From JANQSS01 sp965249735 (GTDB lineage Bacteria; Bacteroidota; Bacteroidia; Chitinophagales; Saprospiraceae): a stretch of DNA of 64,000 nucleotides. The stretch lies in contig CBDFMS010000020.1 of NCBI GenBank assembly GCA_965249735.1, positions 221,278 to 285,277 on the forward strand, read 5' to 3'. Shown one piece after another: positions 47,005 through 57,600 of the stretch. The stretch's first letter is position 1. Every line of letters starts with the position of its first letter. The position numbers and the translations under genes are program-made. The notes below the pieces were generated by a model. It was not told the DNA's origin. It made no database searches and was given only the letters and a program-made list of their open reading frames with translations.

Positions 47005-47683
47005 GTGGTACTCCTTTTCCTTGCCATTTTGTTAATATTAATGGTTTGCAAAATAAGAAATTGTCTCTCCTATTATTACGCCCTTAAAAGTTCACTTATT
47101 GCTGACGCTAAACATGCAATCCATGAAATAAGTAATTGCATAGATGCAAGACAGAGGAAAGTTTTTATCTATGATAGCTTAGGAAATCAAATTTCCTCAT
47201 TAAAAACTAATGAAATGTTCACCATTGACTCCACAAGATTTTTGCAAACCAAATTTTGCGACATAAAAGGTAAATTGGCCAAAGAAAAGAAACGTGATAA
47301 AATCATTAGGTATGAATACAACGAAAATCATTTAGTTCAGAAATCATATTCTCAAACAGATGGAAATCCAGATTGGATTAAATTTTATGCTTATAATGAG
47401 ATTAGTTTAATTGATTCTACTCTAAAAAAAATGGTGAAGCAATAGAAGTTGAAAAATTCTACTATGAGAGTGAAAATAGGCTTGCGAGAAAGACTATTAG
47501 CAATAATTAAAAATAACTTTTGAATCACCAGCACCAAGTGATAAAATTATCTTCGACAATTATAACCATGAAACAATTTATGAATATTTAGAGGGCGGCA
47601 ATGTAATAATAGAATCAAAACTTGATGTTGATGGCAAAACTCATCTAAGGACTATAAAAAGAAAAAAACACGTTACATAACAT
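47005..47683 (+). pseudogene. Membrane-anchored YD-repeat-like protein, frameshifted
   Basis: MVLLFLAILLILMVCKIRNC gives a membrane anchor. Then come YD/RHS-like phrases KVFIYDSLGNQISSLKTNE, KIIRYEYNENHLVQKSYSQT and WIKFYAYNE. The frame breaks near 47430 (A-run) and continues as VEKFYYESENRLARKT, then after another shift as NHETIYEYLEGGNVIIESKL to about 47680. Probably a single gene of about 220 codons damaged by two indels or sequence errors. Confidence 0.55.
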
Positions 47684-48105
47684 GAGGTAGGACGCTTCAG
47701 CCACCACAAACTCACCTCCAAAACAGCATTCAATTAAAAATTTAAATAATTTTCATAAAAACAGACGTTTTGGTTAGACTGCATCGCCTACCTGGATCGT
47801 TATGAGCAACCAGACAATAACTTTATAAAACATTCTGGAATTTCATCAATGGTTTCATCCTGAAGAATAATGATTGAAATCGTCCGGTTTAACAACCTCC
47901 TATCGAGAAGACGGATGAATTAATTACTTCTAACATTTAAGTATAGAAAAATTAATACTTGAATATGTTCCTCAAATATGTTAACTTTAAGTAGATAGAT
48001 CGTGCCGCATATCTGTTGAAGTCAAGCAGCGTTATTGTCTTACGTCTTTCGCTGATGTACCTTCAACAAGGGCATGTTATTTTTTTTGATCCCAAAAAAT
48101 AAATA
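47684..48105. promoter_or_regulatory. Intergenic stretch with Bacteroidota-like promoter for fecR-CHASE2 pair
   Basis: No gene. A candidate promoter has TTG at 47959-47961 and TAACTTTA at 47982-47989 (7 of 8 to TAnnTTTG) with a 20-bp spacer, the expected distance. It would give a leader of about 110 nt before the start at 48106. Confidence 0.42.
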
Positions 48106-49194
48106 ATGAAAAATCCTCGCACTTGTAATTTTCTGTTTTTTTTTATGCTATTCACTACCCTTGGTTATGCCCAGATGGGTGAGGTGACTATGATGCTACC
48201 GGAATCGGATGCATTTGTTGTCTACAAACCAGGAGAAGAAGATCCCGTTCCGCTACATATCGGTGATTTAGTTTTTGAAGGAGGATTGATTTTTTCGAGT
48301 GAGGAGGGCAGTTCATTGACATTGCAATGCCCTTCCGATGAAGAAAGTACTTTTCTCATTAATGGCCCAACTATTTTTCTTCTCCAACGCGGAACCTCAA
48401 ATAATAACAGTGAAAATACATGCGGTATTTATCTCCAATTCGGTGATGTGGATGTGATATCGGACCTAGACACGTACGTGTCAACAACGTTGGCTAATAT
48501 TGCCAGCAGAGGAACAACATACTCTGTAAGCGTACGCAACACAGGATCTTCACTTAGCAACAAACTGCAAGTATTTGATGGAAAAATTGAAGTGGAAACC
48601 AATTTTGAAAAAGAGGAGCTCACCTCCGGGAATAACCTTGATATCGGCATCGGGGGACAAAGTAAAACCATTATCTCCGAAATGCAATATTTGGAAAAAG
48701 CAGAATATCTATCGTACCATGAATTCAAAAAAGCAGAATACGAAGGTAAAATTACATCTGAGGACCACCAGAAGTCTACGCTTACTAATCTGTATTTAAA
48801 CGTACTCAAGAATCCGGAACAAAAAAAATCCAGAGTTGAATTAGCCAAATTTCAGGATGACATCGGACAGGTGAAACAAGCCGGATATAATTTCAAGCGA
48901 TCAAATATCAGGGAAAATGATTTTGAAACTTACAATATAAAGCCTTCTCAAAGGGTCTATATGGAAAGAGCAAATCCCGGCCAATCTGATAAGAAGCAAA
49001 AAAAACAGATTGAAAACAAATCCAGACAATCAGCACTTGATCTATATAAACTCAGTATGATATATATCAAAGAACGTAATTATGCACGAGGAAGGGAAAT
49101 AGCAAAAGCGGCATTGGCAGAACAGGAACACAATGCCGTATTGACCACCCAGCAGGTAAAAGAATTGAAAATGGTGATTGAGCGCTACAAATAA
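48106..49194 (+). CDS. FecR-domain periplasmic protein
   Basis: 362 residues. Signal peptide MKNPRTCNFLFFFMLFTTLGYAQ (19-20 hydrophobic). A FecR-like beta region (about 45-190) shows LHIGDLVFEGGLIFSSEEGS, then VSTTLANIASRGTTYSV (the typical AxxxRGT box) and LQVFDGKIEV. The C-terminal half is helical and charged, ending in a TPR-like pair (QSALDLYKLSMIYIKERNYA). It stops 4 bp before the CHASE2-TIR gene. FecR + CHASE2 pairing is known for membrane signalling proteins, where the FecR partner sits outside the membrane. Confidence 0.82.
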   Translation: MKNPRTCNFLFFFMLFTTLGYAQMGEVTMMLPESDAFVVYKPGEEDPVPLHIGDLVFEGGLIFSSEEGSSLTLQCPSDEESTFLINGPTIFLLQRGTSNNNSENTCGIYLQFGDVDVISDLDTYVSTTLANIASRGTTYSVSVRNTGSSLSNKLQVFDGKIEVETNFEKEELTSGNNLDIGIGGQSKTIISEMQYLEKAEYLSYHEFKKAEYEGKITSEDHQKSTLTNLYLNVLKNPEQKKSRVELAKFQDDIGQVKQAGYNFKRSNIRENDFETYNIKPSQRVYMERANPGQSDKKQKKQIENKSRQSALDLYKLSMIYIKERNYARGREIAKAALAEQEHNAVLTTQQVKELKMVIERYK

Positions 49195-49198
49195 TTAA

Positions 49199-51487
49199 AT
49201 GAAATTCACTATTCCAAAAATTAAGGATGAACGATTAAGAATTGCTGTAGCGATAATTCCCGCATATGTACTTTTCCTCATATTGCTCTATATTTTGGAT
49301 GCCCTTTCTGAAAATGACATCCGACTCATCCTGCTGGTTCTAGTTCCCGTTCTTGCCATAGTTGCGATATTGGGAATGCCCCTGTACCGCAATAAAAGAA
49401 TCGGATTAGGGGGCGGATGGATATACCTCTTCATCATCTATTGTATCTTTTTTGCCTTACTCTCAAACACGTCCTTTCTTTCTGGATCCCGAATACCTGT
49501 AACGGCCACCGATGCAACACCTCCTCCTAAATTATTCGGACTCGATATTGTTGAAGACTGGCATTTTCAACTGGCTCCGAAAACAATTTACACAGACAGC
49601 ATCCTCATCATCGGCATGGAATCTGTAGAGACCATTTCACGGAGAAGTGATGATGTTCGTTTGAGTCCTTTGGATTCTTTGCGTGCTCTTAACAAAATTC
49701 GCCGAGGCTTTTTGGGCATCCTGAACCAAGCCATTCTGGAAAAAGCAAAAGCTGTTGTGTTCGATTATGTTATGGACGATTCGTCGGATTTCGACACCGT
49801 TTTGTCAAGAGCTATAATAAGTGCAGAAAAAGCAAAGATCCCGGTTTGTATCTGCCAGGGATTAGAACCTTCAAAGGATAATCCCGATTCGCTGTTGCTG
49901 ATTCCTATAACACCGATAATAAGGAAATCTCTTAAAGATAGCCGCCTGGGCCACTGCCTCATGTACTTGCAAAGCGACACAATAATGCGCTTGGCACCAA
50001 CGCAAATAAAATTCGGAGACGACGATGAAACGATTGTCTCCTTGTCACAGGCTGTGGCAGGATCGCTCGGTAATAATGAAGATACCCGTATCAATAGTGA
50101 TTTTTTGTTTATTAATAATATAAAATCAGGTTTTGATACCATTAGTTTTAGGGGAAGTGTAAGTAAACTTCCTTCATTCAGAAATAAGATCATTTTTGTA
50201 GGCTCCCACCGAGTTAAAGATATCTCGAAGACTCCTTATGGTAAAAGGTGGGGTGTAGAAATTCACGCACTTTTGTCATCGGCTATGCTGGCTAATAACA
50301 CAATCACTTATGCCAATAGGTTTGTCGGTTTTCTTATTATTTTTCTAAGTTGTTTTTGCCTTTTGCTTATTCAGGGCAGCAGCAAGCTGAAAGATCCCAA
50401 AATGTTGCTTTACGGCGCAGTAGTTCTTTCCATCGGAATTATTTTACTGTGCATACTTGCAATACGATTCACCAATATATGGATCGACATGGCCTTCCCA
50501 TTACTGGCACTCTGGCTTTTCACTTTATTGTTGTGGCGGGGTGCCTCAGTTAAGGCCTACTGGAATGCTAAGAGAGAGGACCCTGAAATAGCTGACGGTA
50601 TGTTTGATACCTTTATATTTCATCATGCCGCCGATACCCATGCTGTACAAAAGAGCCTGCTAGAGGAACTCGAAACTCGTGGACTCAAATATGACACTTA
50701 TGCATGGGACTCCGATGCACCTGAAGAAGATTTCGATCGATTCGGGGACAAAATCACTACCGCCAACAGTATTATAGCAGCTTGGGGTCACGCAGAGGAT
50801 GGCAAGGATTTTTTCCGCTTTGTGCAAAAATGTGTGAATCAAAAAGCAGGTAAGGGCGTTCCTGTAATCGGAGTCGTCGTTGACGGTGATGCCCGTAAAG
50901 TCAAAATTCCAAGATCTATATCATCACAGCAACGAGATGTCAGTACCCTAAGCCGTAATAAAATAAAATCCCTCAAAAACATTCAATGGGATATTACCGG
51001 GTGTTTACCACAACCTTTACAAGTATTCATCAGTTACGCCCACGAAGACACAGCTTTCAAAGAACAATTACTAGTGAGCCTGAAGGCCATTGAACGCGAA
51101 GAATTGATCCATACCTGGAATGACTCCAATCTTATCCCCGCTCAAAGGTGGAATAAAGAAATTCTCGAAAATCTTAGAAACGCACACTTGATCATCTTCC
51201 TCATTAGCCCCGATTATTACGGTTCGGATTTTATTGCTGAAGTTGAAGAACCTGAAGCCTGGGTCAGGCATCTTGAACACGATGTACAGTTGATCCCCGT
51301 TGTCTGTAGATTCACGGACTGGAGTAAGAGTAAACTGGCACAGTTTCAGGGGTTGCCCGATGGCGCTAACCCAATTGATAACTGGGACAATATTGGTCAG
51401 GCCTGGCTAAGCGTTAATAAGGGCCTCCGCAAAACCATACGCATTGCCAACGAGAAACGAAGGGAGAAAGGTGATCTTTGTAATTGA
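49199..51487 (+). CDS. CHASE2 sensor fused to two TIR-type domains
   Basis: 762 residues. Three N-terminal membrane helices (about 15-34, 41-61, 72-89), an extracytoplasmic CHASE2 domain (about 95-370: AVVFDYVMDDSSDFDTVLSR, RNKIIFVGSHRVKDI, GVEIHALLSSAMLANNTI), and three more helices (about 375-445). Then two cytoplasmic modules: a diverged TIR-like one (about 466-575, DTFIFHHAADTHAVQKSLLE) and a canonical TIR (about 607-740, LQVFISYAHEDTAFKEQLLV, LIIFLISPDYYGSDFI). CHASE2 normally feeds cyclases or kinases; a TIR output is unusual. With the FecR gene 4 bp upstream it forms a two-gene sensory unit. Confidence 0.88.
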   Translation: MKFTIPKIKDERLRIAVAIIPAYVLFLILLYILDALSENDIRLILLVLVPVLAIVAILGMPLYRNKRIGLGGGWIYLFIIYCIFFALLSNTSFLSGSRIPVTATDATPPPKLFGLDIVEDWHFQLAPKTIYTDSILIIGMESVETISRRSDDVRLSPLDSLRALNKIRRGFLGILNQAILEKAKAVVFDYVMDDSSDFDTVLSRAIISAEKAKIPVCICQGLEPSKDNPDSLLLIPITPIIRKSLKDSRLGHCLMYLQSDTIMRLAPTQIKFGDDDETIVSLSQAVAGSLGNNEDTRINSDFLFINNIKSGFDTISFRGSVSKLPSFRNKIIFVGSHRVKDISKTPYGKRWGVEIHALLSSAMLANNTITYANRFVGFLIIFLSCFCLLLIQGSSKLKDPKMLLYGAVVLSIGIILLCILAIRFTNIWIDMAFPLLALWLFTLLLWRGASVKAYWNAKREDPEIADGMFDTFIFHHAADTHAVQKSLLEELETRGLKYDTYAWDSDAPEEDFDRFGDKITTANSIIAAWGHAEDGKDFFRFVQKCVNQKAGKGVPVIGVVVDGDARKVKIPRSISSQQRDVSTLSRNKIKSLKNIQWDITGCLPQPLQVFISYAHEDTAFKEQLLVSLKAIEREELIHTWNDSNLIPAQRWNKEILENLRNAHLIIFLISPDYYGSDFIAEVEEPEAWVRHLEHDVQLIPVVCRFTDWSKSKLAQFQGLPDGANPIDNWDNIGQAWLSVNKGLRKTIRIANEKRREKGDLCN

Positions 51488-51904
51488 GCCAGGAAGCCCG
51501 GTTAAATAGAACACAAAAATGATGAATAAAACACATCTCATTATTTCTAGGTGCTTTCAATTTTAGTTTTGGTTTATCTCACAAATTAGAAATACCAGAT
51601 CATAACATCAGCTATGTCACGATCCTCAAAAACTTTGAATATGTACAGCCGAAATTTGACATTCGAAGTACTAACAAAGCACACAAATCAGCTTCATAGC
51701 ACATAAACAGACCTTTCCCAACACCTCCCTTCTCAAAACATTGCTTATATTATCTACCTACAATCCTGTCCAAAGCAGGACAGATTGAATGTATTGCGTT
51801 CTTGTGAAATGGGATGATATTAAGGTCAATCCCAATTTCTATATTGATAAAGCTTTTGACAAATGGGACGCGGATATATCAAACAAAACTAAAGTCAGGC
51901 CATA
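51488..51904. other. Intergenic stretch, no gene recognised
   Basis: A short frame near 51790-51900 (VKWDDIKVNPNFYIDKAFDK) looks coding but lacks a start and a family. Otherwise nothing seen. Confidence 0.35.
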
Positions 51905-52789
51905 ATGACAGAACAAAATTTCCCCAATTATTTTCAAGCAGCTAATAATATCTCAATATCATCACAGAGGAATTATCTACTTGTGCTGAAGGTGGATTTA
52001 TTTGCAATGATTGTAGCAGCAGGATTAGCAGCATATAATTACCAATCAGTAGAGTCAAAGTTGATATTAAACATAATAACTGGATTATCTCTTTTTATTG
52101 GACTCATTTTGACTATTGTACTTCGAACTAAAAAATTCGAAGATGTTTGGTATCAAGGCAGAGCTTTGGCAGAATCTTGCAAGACCATAACATGGCGGTT
52201 TATAACCTGTGCGGAATACTTTGAGAATACGTTGGATCTTGACGAAGTCAAACACAGATTTATTTCACGAATAAAAGAATTGGCCAATGAATTTTCAGAT
52301 TTAAATACAAACCTTTCTGCAAAAGCACTTGCAAAGCCAATTATCACTGATAAAATGGTAGAAATAAGAGCGCTCGATTTACAAGGAAGGAAGGAGTATT
52401 ATTTGAAGTACAGAATAGATGATCAAAAAGAATGGTATAGTAAAAAGGCCCAATCGAACAAGGAATCATATAATAATTGGTTTACGGGTATTATAGTTTT
52501 GCAGGTAATATCATTCATTTGCATAGTATACTTAATAGTCGAGCCTGATAGCACGTGGAACATTATTGGTCTTTTAACAACTCTATCAGCTTCTGCTATA
52601 GGTTGGCTTCAAATCAGGCAACATCAAGAATTAAAGCAAGCTTATACCACTGCTACAACTGAACTAAATTTCATAAAAGAGTTGTCGAGTAATATTGTTA
52701 CTGAAGAAGAGCTAAGACAATTTGTTTTAGATTCTGAAAATGCAATTTCAAGAGAACACACTTTATGGCGTGCTCAAAGAAGGAATTAG
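51905..52789 (+). CDS. SLATT/DUF4231-like four-helix membrane protein
   Basis: 294 residues with two pairs of membrane helices: about 29-47 and 55-73 (LKVDLFAMIVAAGLAAYN, IITGLSLFIGLILTIVL), and about 193-238 (WFTGIIVLQVISFICIVYLI, IIGLLTTLSASAIGWLQI). The motif EDVWYQGRALAESCKTITWR after the first pair is characteristic of the SLATT/DUF4231 group, predicted pore-forming effectors of nucleotide-activated and other conflict systems. Usually a sensor or nucleotide cyclase lies beside it; here the gene stands alone. Intact. Confidence 0.8.
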   Translation: MTEQNFPNYFQAANNISISSQRNYLLVLKVDLFAMIVAAGLAAYNYQSVESKLILNIITGLSLFIGLILTIVLRTKKFEDVWYQGRALAESCKTITWRFITCAEYFENTLDLDEVKHRFISRIKELANEFSDLNTNLSAKALAKPIITDKMVEIRALDLQGRKEYYLKYRIDDQKEWYSKKAQSNKESYNNWFTGIIVLQVISFICIVYLIVEPDSTWNIIGLLTTLSASAIGWLQIRQHQELKQAYTTATTELNFIKELSSNIVTEEELRQFVLDSENAISREHTLWRAQRRN

Positions 52790-52867
52790 CAGCAGTTAAC
52801 AAGCCATGACCACGATCATGCCTCCTAACATAGGTACGACGGGTATGGCAAAATCGTCAACAACAAA

Positions 52868-52924
52868 ATTCTCCCCCACTTCACTTCACATTCCGCTGAG
52901 ACAAAATAAAAAATGTTAAAAAGA
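52868..52924 (+). repeat. Dispersed repeat family C, copy 1
   Basis: ATTCTCCCCCACTTCACTTC, then GACAAAATAAAAAATGTT, repeated with few changes at 61131-61186. The 52790-53124 gap also has TAACAAGCCATGACCACG just after the SLATT stop, shared with 27239. No gene. Confidence 0.65.
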
Positions 52925-53124
52925 CGATTGACTTTTCACGGAGACTGACAGAACGGATATTTGCAGAAAATTGAATTGGACTAAATCCCATCAGTTTCAA
53001 AAAAACAAGGTCATAATAACTTAGGAATCTGAAGTTATTTATCATCCTTTTGATTCTTTAAAAATAGACGTAATGCCTTCTTCCAATGAAGAATAAGAAC
53101 GTTTTGTATTGGATTCCGTGTAAT

Positions 53125-53994
53125 TTAAAAATTAAAAGGTAGGTATAGAATATCCAGGTCAACTTCGATTTGGTCAGCAATTGTTTTCAAGTCAGAGCGA
53201 TCCATTGGTATCTTTTTTTCCCCTGTCCCATCTGGATAAACGATAACGGTTTGATTTTTTTTAATAAACCCCTTTTTGGCTTTGGCATGTGCAACCTGGA
53301 CACCATCATCACTCACGGCTATCCTGGATTGGACTGCCTTGCCTTCTCCGATCACGGCAAATAGCACTCCCAATAATCCAGAAGTCGCTTTCCCGGAAAT
53401 CCCCTCGATCTCATCATATAAAACAAAATTTTCAAAAAATAACATCCGGTAGGTCACGATACGTTGATGTGTCACCTTCAGATTTGGAGTGGAAAATTTA
53501 TCATGGTAGGAATATTTTGAGGGGCCTCCCTCTTCTTCCGGCCACCAATATTTTACATTTAAAGCAAGAGTAGGAACCGGGCCATTTTTTATTTCTGCAA
53601 TCACTTTTTCTTTTCTGTGTTCGATTAGCAGATCTTGTTTGTGTTGATATGAGACACTGGCAAATTGTGGTGCGTTTTCTTCCGTTAATCCGGTTGTTTC
53701 CAAATAAGCTTTAAAATAATCTTCATGGCTCATGAAAAGCATTTTATCCAATGCTTCGGGTTGCTGAAGAGCCCAATCTACACAGTGTTTGATAACATTA
53801 ACCTGAAACCGGGTGCCATTGGGAGTCATCGTAATATCATAACCATCCTGTAATCGCATGGCTTCATTGATCTGGTCTCTTGGAATGTGAAACATTAAAG
53901 TTCTGTCCTGGGATGTAGACATCAGGAACGTGGTACAAATCAATAAAGCTATTAATCTCTCCCGATAATTGGAAATGGTTTTTGAAAAGTGCAT
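53125..53994 (-). CDS. Exported protein, unknown function
   Basis: 289 residues. The N-terminus has a hydrophobic core (LIALLICTTFLMSTS) after a basic start, consistent with export. The rest is soluble, with KYWWPEEEGGPSKYSYHDKF and a glycine-rich segment GKATSGLLGVLFAVIGEG, possibly a re-entrant or amphipathic helix. I recognise no family. It is transcribed away from the neighbouring TIR genes. Confidence 0.6.
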   Translation of the reverse strand: MHFSKTISNYRERLIALLICTTFLMSTSQDRTLMFHIPRDQINEAMRLQDGYDITMTPNGTRFQVNVIKHCVDWALQQPEALDKMLFMSHEDYFKAYLETTGLTEENAPQFASVSYQHKQDLLIEHRKEKVIAEIKNGPVPTLALNVKYWWPEEEGGPSKYSYHDKFSTPNLKVTHQRIVTYRMLFFENFVLYDEIEGISGKATSGLLGVLFAVIGEGKAVQSRIAVSDDGVQVAHAKAKKGFIKKNQTVIVYPDGTGEKKIPMDRSDLKTIADQIEVDLDILYLPFNF

Positions 53995-54175
53995 AGCTAC
54001 AATATTTTCTCGACATTAACCATCTCTCATTATTAGAAATAATGAACAGTATGATTACCGGAAATATATTCGTCAATTTCCGGATGTAGGTTGATTGGGA
54101 TCATCATATTTTGTAATTTAAGCATTATTTGAATACTATGAAAGGACTCTCTCCTACTCACGTAATGGAAAACTT

Positions 54176-54592
54176 ATGAAAACCAAAATATTTATATCTC
54201 ACCGAGGAGCTGATACGGAACTTGCTGAATGCCTGGCAATTGCTATTCAAAAAGAAGGGTATGATACATGGTTAGACATATGGGAAATAGGCCTTGGGGA
54301 TTCCATTGTTAAAAAAATGAATACTGGTTTAGAGGGATTAAAATGTCTTATTTTATGTCTATCTGATACGGGTGTGAATGCCCCCTGGATCGGTATAGAA
54401 TGGATGAGTACGCTGGCCAGAAAATTAAATGGGCATGATATTACTATGATCCCTGTCCGGCTTACGGGTGGAGAAACCCCGGCCATACTTGCAGATATCA
54501 AAGGAGTGGATCTTGTAGAAGACTGGGAAGGAGGTGTTGCGATAATCCTGCATGATCTTAAGAGAAGATATGGATCAAATAGCAACGCATAG
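54176..54592 (+). CDS. Stand-alone TIR-domain protein
   Basis: 138 residues, a single TIR domain. KIFISHRGADTELAECLAIA is box 1; GYDTWLDIWEIGLGDSI follows; the alpha-C box NAPWIGIEWMSTLARK contains E75, the expected catalytic Glu of NAD-cleaving TIRs. No other domain fits. The next gene, about 100 bp downstream, begins with a clearly homologous TIR-like module lacking this Glu. The two are most likely one system, with this protein as the enzyme. Confidence 0.88.
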   Translation: MKTKIFISHRGADTELAECLAIAIQKEGYDTWLDIWEIGLGDSIVKKMNTGLEGLKCLILCLSDTGVNAPWIGIEWMSTLARKLNGHDITMIPVRLTGGETPAILADIKGVDLVEDWEGGVAIILHDLKRRYGSNSNA

Positions 54593-54695
54593 TATCAGCT
54601 TATAAATGTAATACGTACAGTATCTGACGAATTAATTCTTTTATAACGATTGATCCGGTTTTCGGGTCAATATTAGATGATCGCTTTAGACCTTT

Positions 54696-57600
54696 ATGGC
54701 AAATCTATTTATTGGTTATCATCCTGACGAAAAATTAAAAGCTGAAAAGCTTGCCAAGGCACTTCAAAATGCAGACCATGAAGTGTGGTTTGGCCCGTGG
54801 AAAATATTGTTGGGTGATTCACGCGCTGGAAAGATCACAGAAGGATTACAAAAATCAGATTATTTCATATTTTGTTTTACAGCTGAAGAAAACGCCTGGC
54901 TCAATCGGCAATTGATGTCTACGATGTCAAGACAGTTGGATGGACGCCCTATCAAAATTCTCCCGGCCCGTTTTTCAATGGTGGAACCACCTTATCTGCT
55001 TTCTGATTATAGGTATGCGGATTTTTCAGATGATTGGGAAAAAGGGTTTCAAGTTTTAATCAGCGCGTTGATCCCTCAAGAACCGAAGCATCCTGAAATC
55101 GTAGATGGGCTGGAAAAAGAAGTTCTGATTTTGCATGAGATGGAAGATACAGAAATCGCAAAACCATTTATTGAACGGATCAGAAAAAAGGGTTATATCG
55201 TTTACCATATTGGGCAAACAAAAGTGGGCGAATCTTATCACGCCATACCTAACAAGTTGCGGTCAAAACAGGTCCCCGTTGTCTTTTGCGCTACAAAAAG
55301 TGCTGTCGGAGACAGCTTCCTGGTTAATTATATCAACGGCATGGGTGATCAAGATAGACTTGATAGGTTGTTAGTCATCGTAATGAAAAAAGGAACCGCA
55401 ATAGGAAATTGGAGCGCCAACACCTTTCAACCCATACCCTATTGGACGAATCCGGTTGATAAAATGGAGGACGTTCTTTCAGAATTGGATAAGGTATTTC
55501 AGCTACTCGTACAGAAGACCATTTTAGGTTCAAAAACCGAACTGCTGACCTGGCCATCCATACGGGAAAGTGCGCAATTACAAGTATCCCGTTTCATGAA
55601 AGGCGTAAAAATGACGACTGGATCAACAGGTGCATATAATCCTGAGTTACAAGTAACTCGTAGGTATACAGATGATGCGTTTGAGGCTTTCCTGAATAGT
55701 GAAAAGCAAGGCCTGGTTATAGCCGGAGAATCCGGCAATGGAGTAACGAACATAATGTGTCGCTGGACTGAATCACTCATCAACGAGGGACACTGTGTAT
55801 ATATTTATGATTGTCCGACACAAGTACCGCTCAAGATTGAAGAACAAATTGCAACAGACCTCAACAGCAATGCCTCTCTTTGGAGTGATGTATTTAAACG
55901 TATCGATTCTGTAGCTCAAGAAGTGCAAAAAAAGATAATCATTATCCTGGATGAAATTCATGGTTTTAAAGAAAGACAGGATGGACCTGCTGAGTTTTTG
56001 AAGCATGTTCATGCCCTGATTGAAAGACTGCCAGGGAAGAATATTAGCGTTGTAATGACTTGTAATCTATTTACCTGGAAAAGGCTTTATGCCGATTTCG
56101 CAAAAGACTTCCCAAAGATATTATATCATACCACCGATTTGGGTGGATACGTTCAAGTTGAAGAATTTACTGATAGTGAAGCCCGAGAGGCTTACCAAAA
56201 ACATCTGGATTACTTTGTTTTAAAGACGACATGGGAAGAACTTCATACCCCTGTTCGCATTCAGTTGCATAAGCCTATTCTAATGAGAATGTTATCCGAA
56301 ACACGTCGTGGTAAGACTATTCCTGATAAACAGTTTTCTATTAAGTTATTCGAAGACTACTATCTAAGTCGGGTAGAAGGGCCAGACAGTTTATTCCTCG
56401 TTACATTGGCAGATAGGATGCTCAATCAACAGAGTGCGAAAATTGAATTGGATCTGAGAATATACAATGATAAACTGATAAGAGATCAATACGAAGATCC
56501 TGAGTCAAGTTTCTGGGCTTTACAGAAAAAAGGCATTATGGTAATGTCTCAAGGTGGGCGCTTTAGACCATCGAATTATTCCTTTGTCAATGGGCGCATT
56601 GCTGCTATTGTTTTTGCCAGTTATTTAAAGTCAATATCAGGTGAAAACGAGGAAAGCATTAAAAATAAAGTTATTGATTTAGTCAAACAAGTGGATCAAT
56701 TTCCATTGGCCCGGGATATCGCGAGGACATTGATAGTTTTATCAGGAGGAAGGGAATTGCATCAATCTCTGGCTTCTAATCCTTCACCTGATGTACGGGA
56801 ATTAGTGGTGGAAAGTTTACGAGAGCTTTTCATCGATGATCCTGTGAAAATTCTGAAATGGTTGAAGTCTTATTTGAAAACCAATGAATTGGATGTTTGG
56901 CGAACAACCCTTAAATCGGCATTTTATATCGGTCCGGGTGCATCATCTATATTCGCAAAAGCAATCAAAGGAAATCCCGCATTATTGGAAGAAGCAAGAA
57001 AAATGCTTTACCTCTTGTACAAACAAAGTCATGATCCAGGAGAAGGCTTGATCAAACAATATATACTTTGGAAAAGTGATCCGGACTTTGTCTATCAACT
57101 TCTGGATGATATTTTAATCCAACTAAAAATTACTAAAATTTCCAATTGGCTCGGATGGCGTAAAAACTTTGATTTTTTCATGGGCCTGTCTGTCATTATT
57201 TATATTAATCACTGCGAGAGACAAGATGTAATTAATAAAACAGCAGCATTGTACCAACGACTTGCCATAGATAATACTTTCATCTTTAGCAACCTCGATA
57301 AAATTGTTGGCTTTGTGTCAAGTGCTTTTGCGAGACCATTAATGAATGTCATTCTTCATAGAGAATTAGATCAAATTATTTCATTCTTTAAACGCCCGTT
57401 AGAAGAAAGAGCCTGTTTAAAAAGAGTTGCACCATTATTGAACCCTGATAATTCAATCATTGGGCATGAGGAAGATATCAAAATGATGTTACAATCTACA
57501 GAGCTCTTTTATGATATCGCTGCAGCACTAATCCTTGGTATTCATGGGATTAAAAATTTTAAAACGACCATTCATTTCATTGAGTCCTGTATGAATGATC

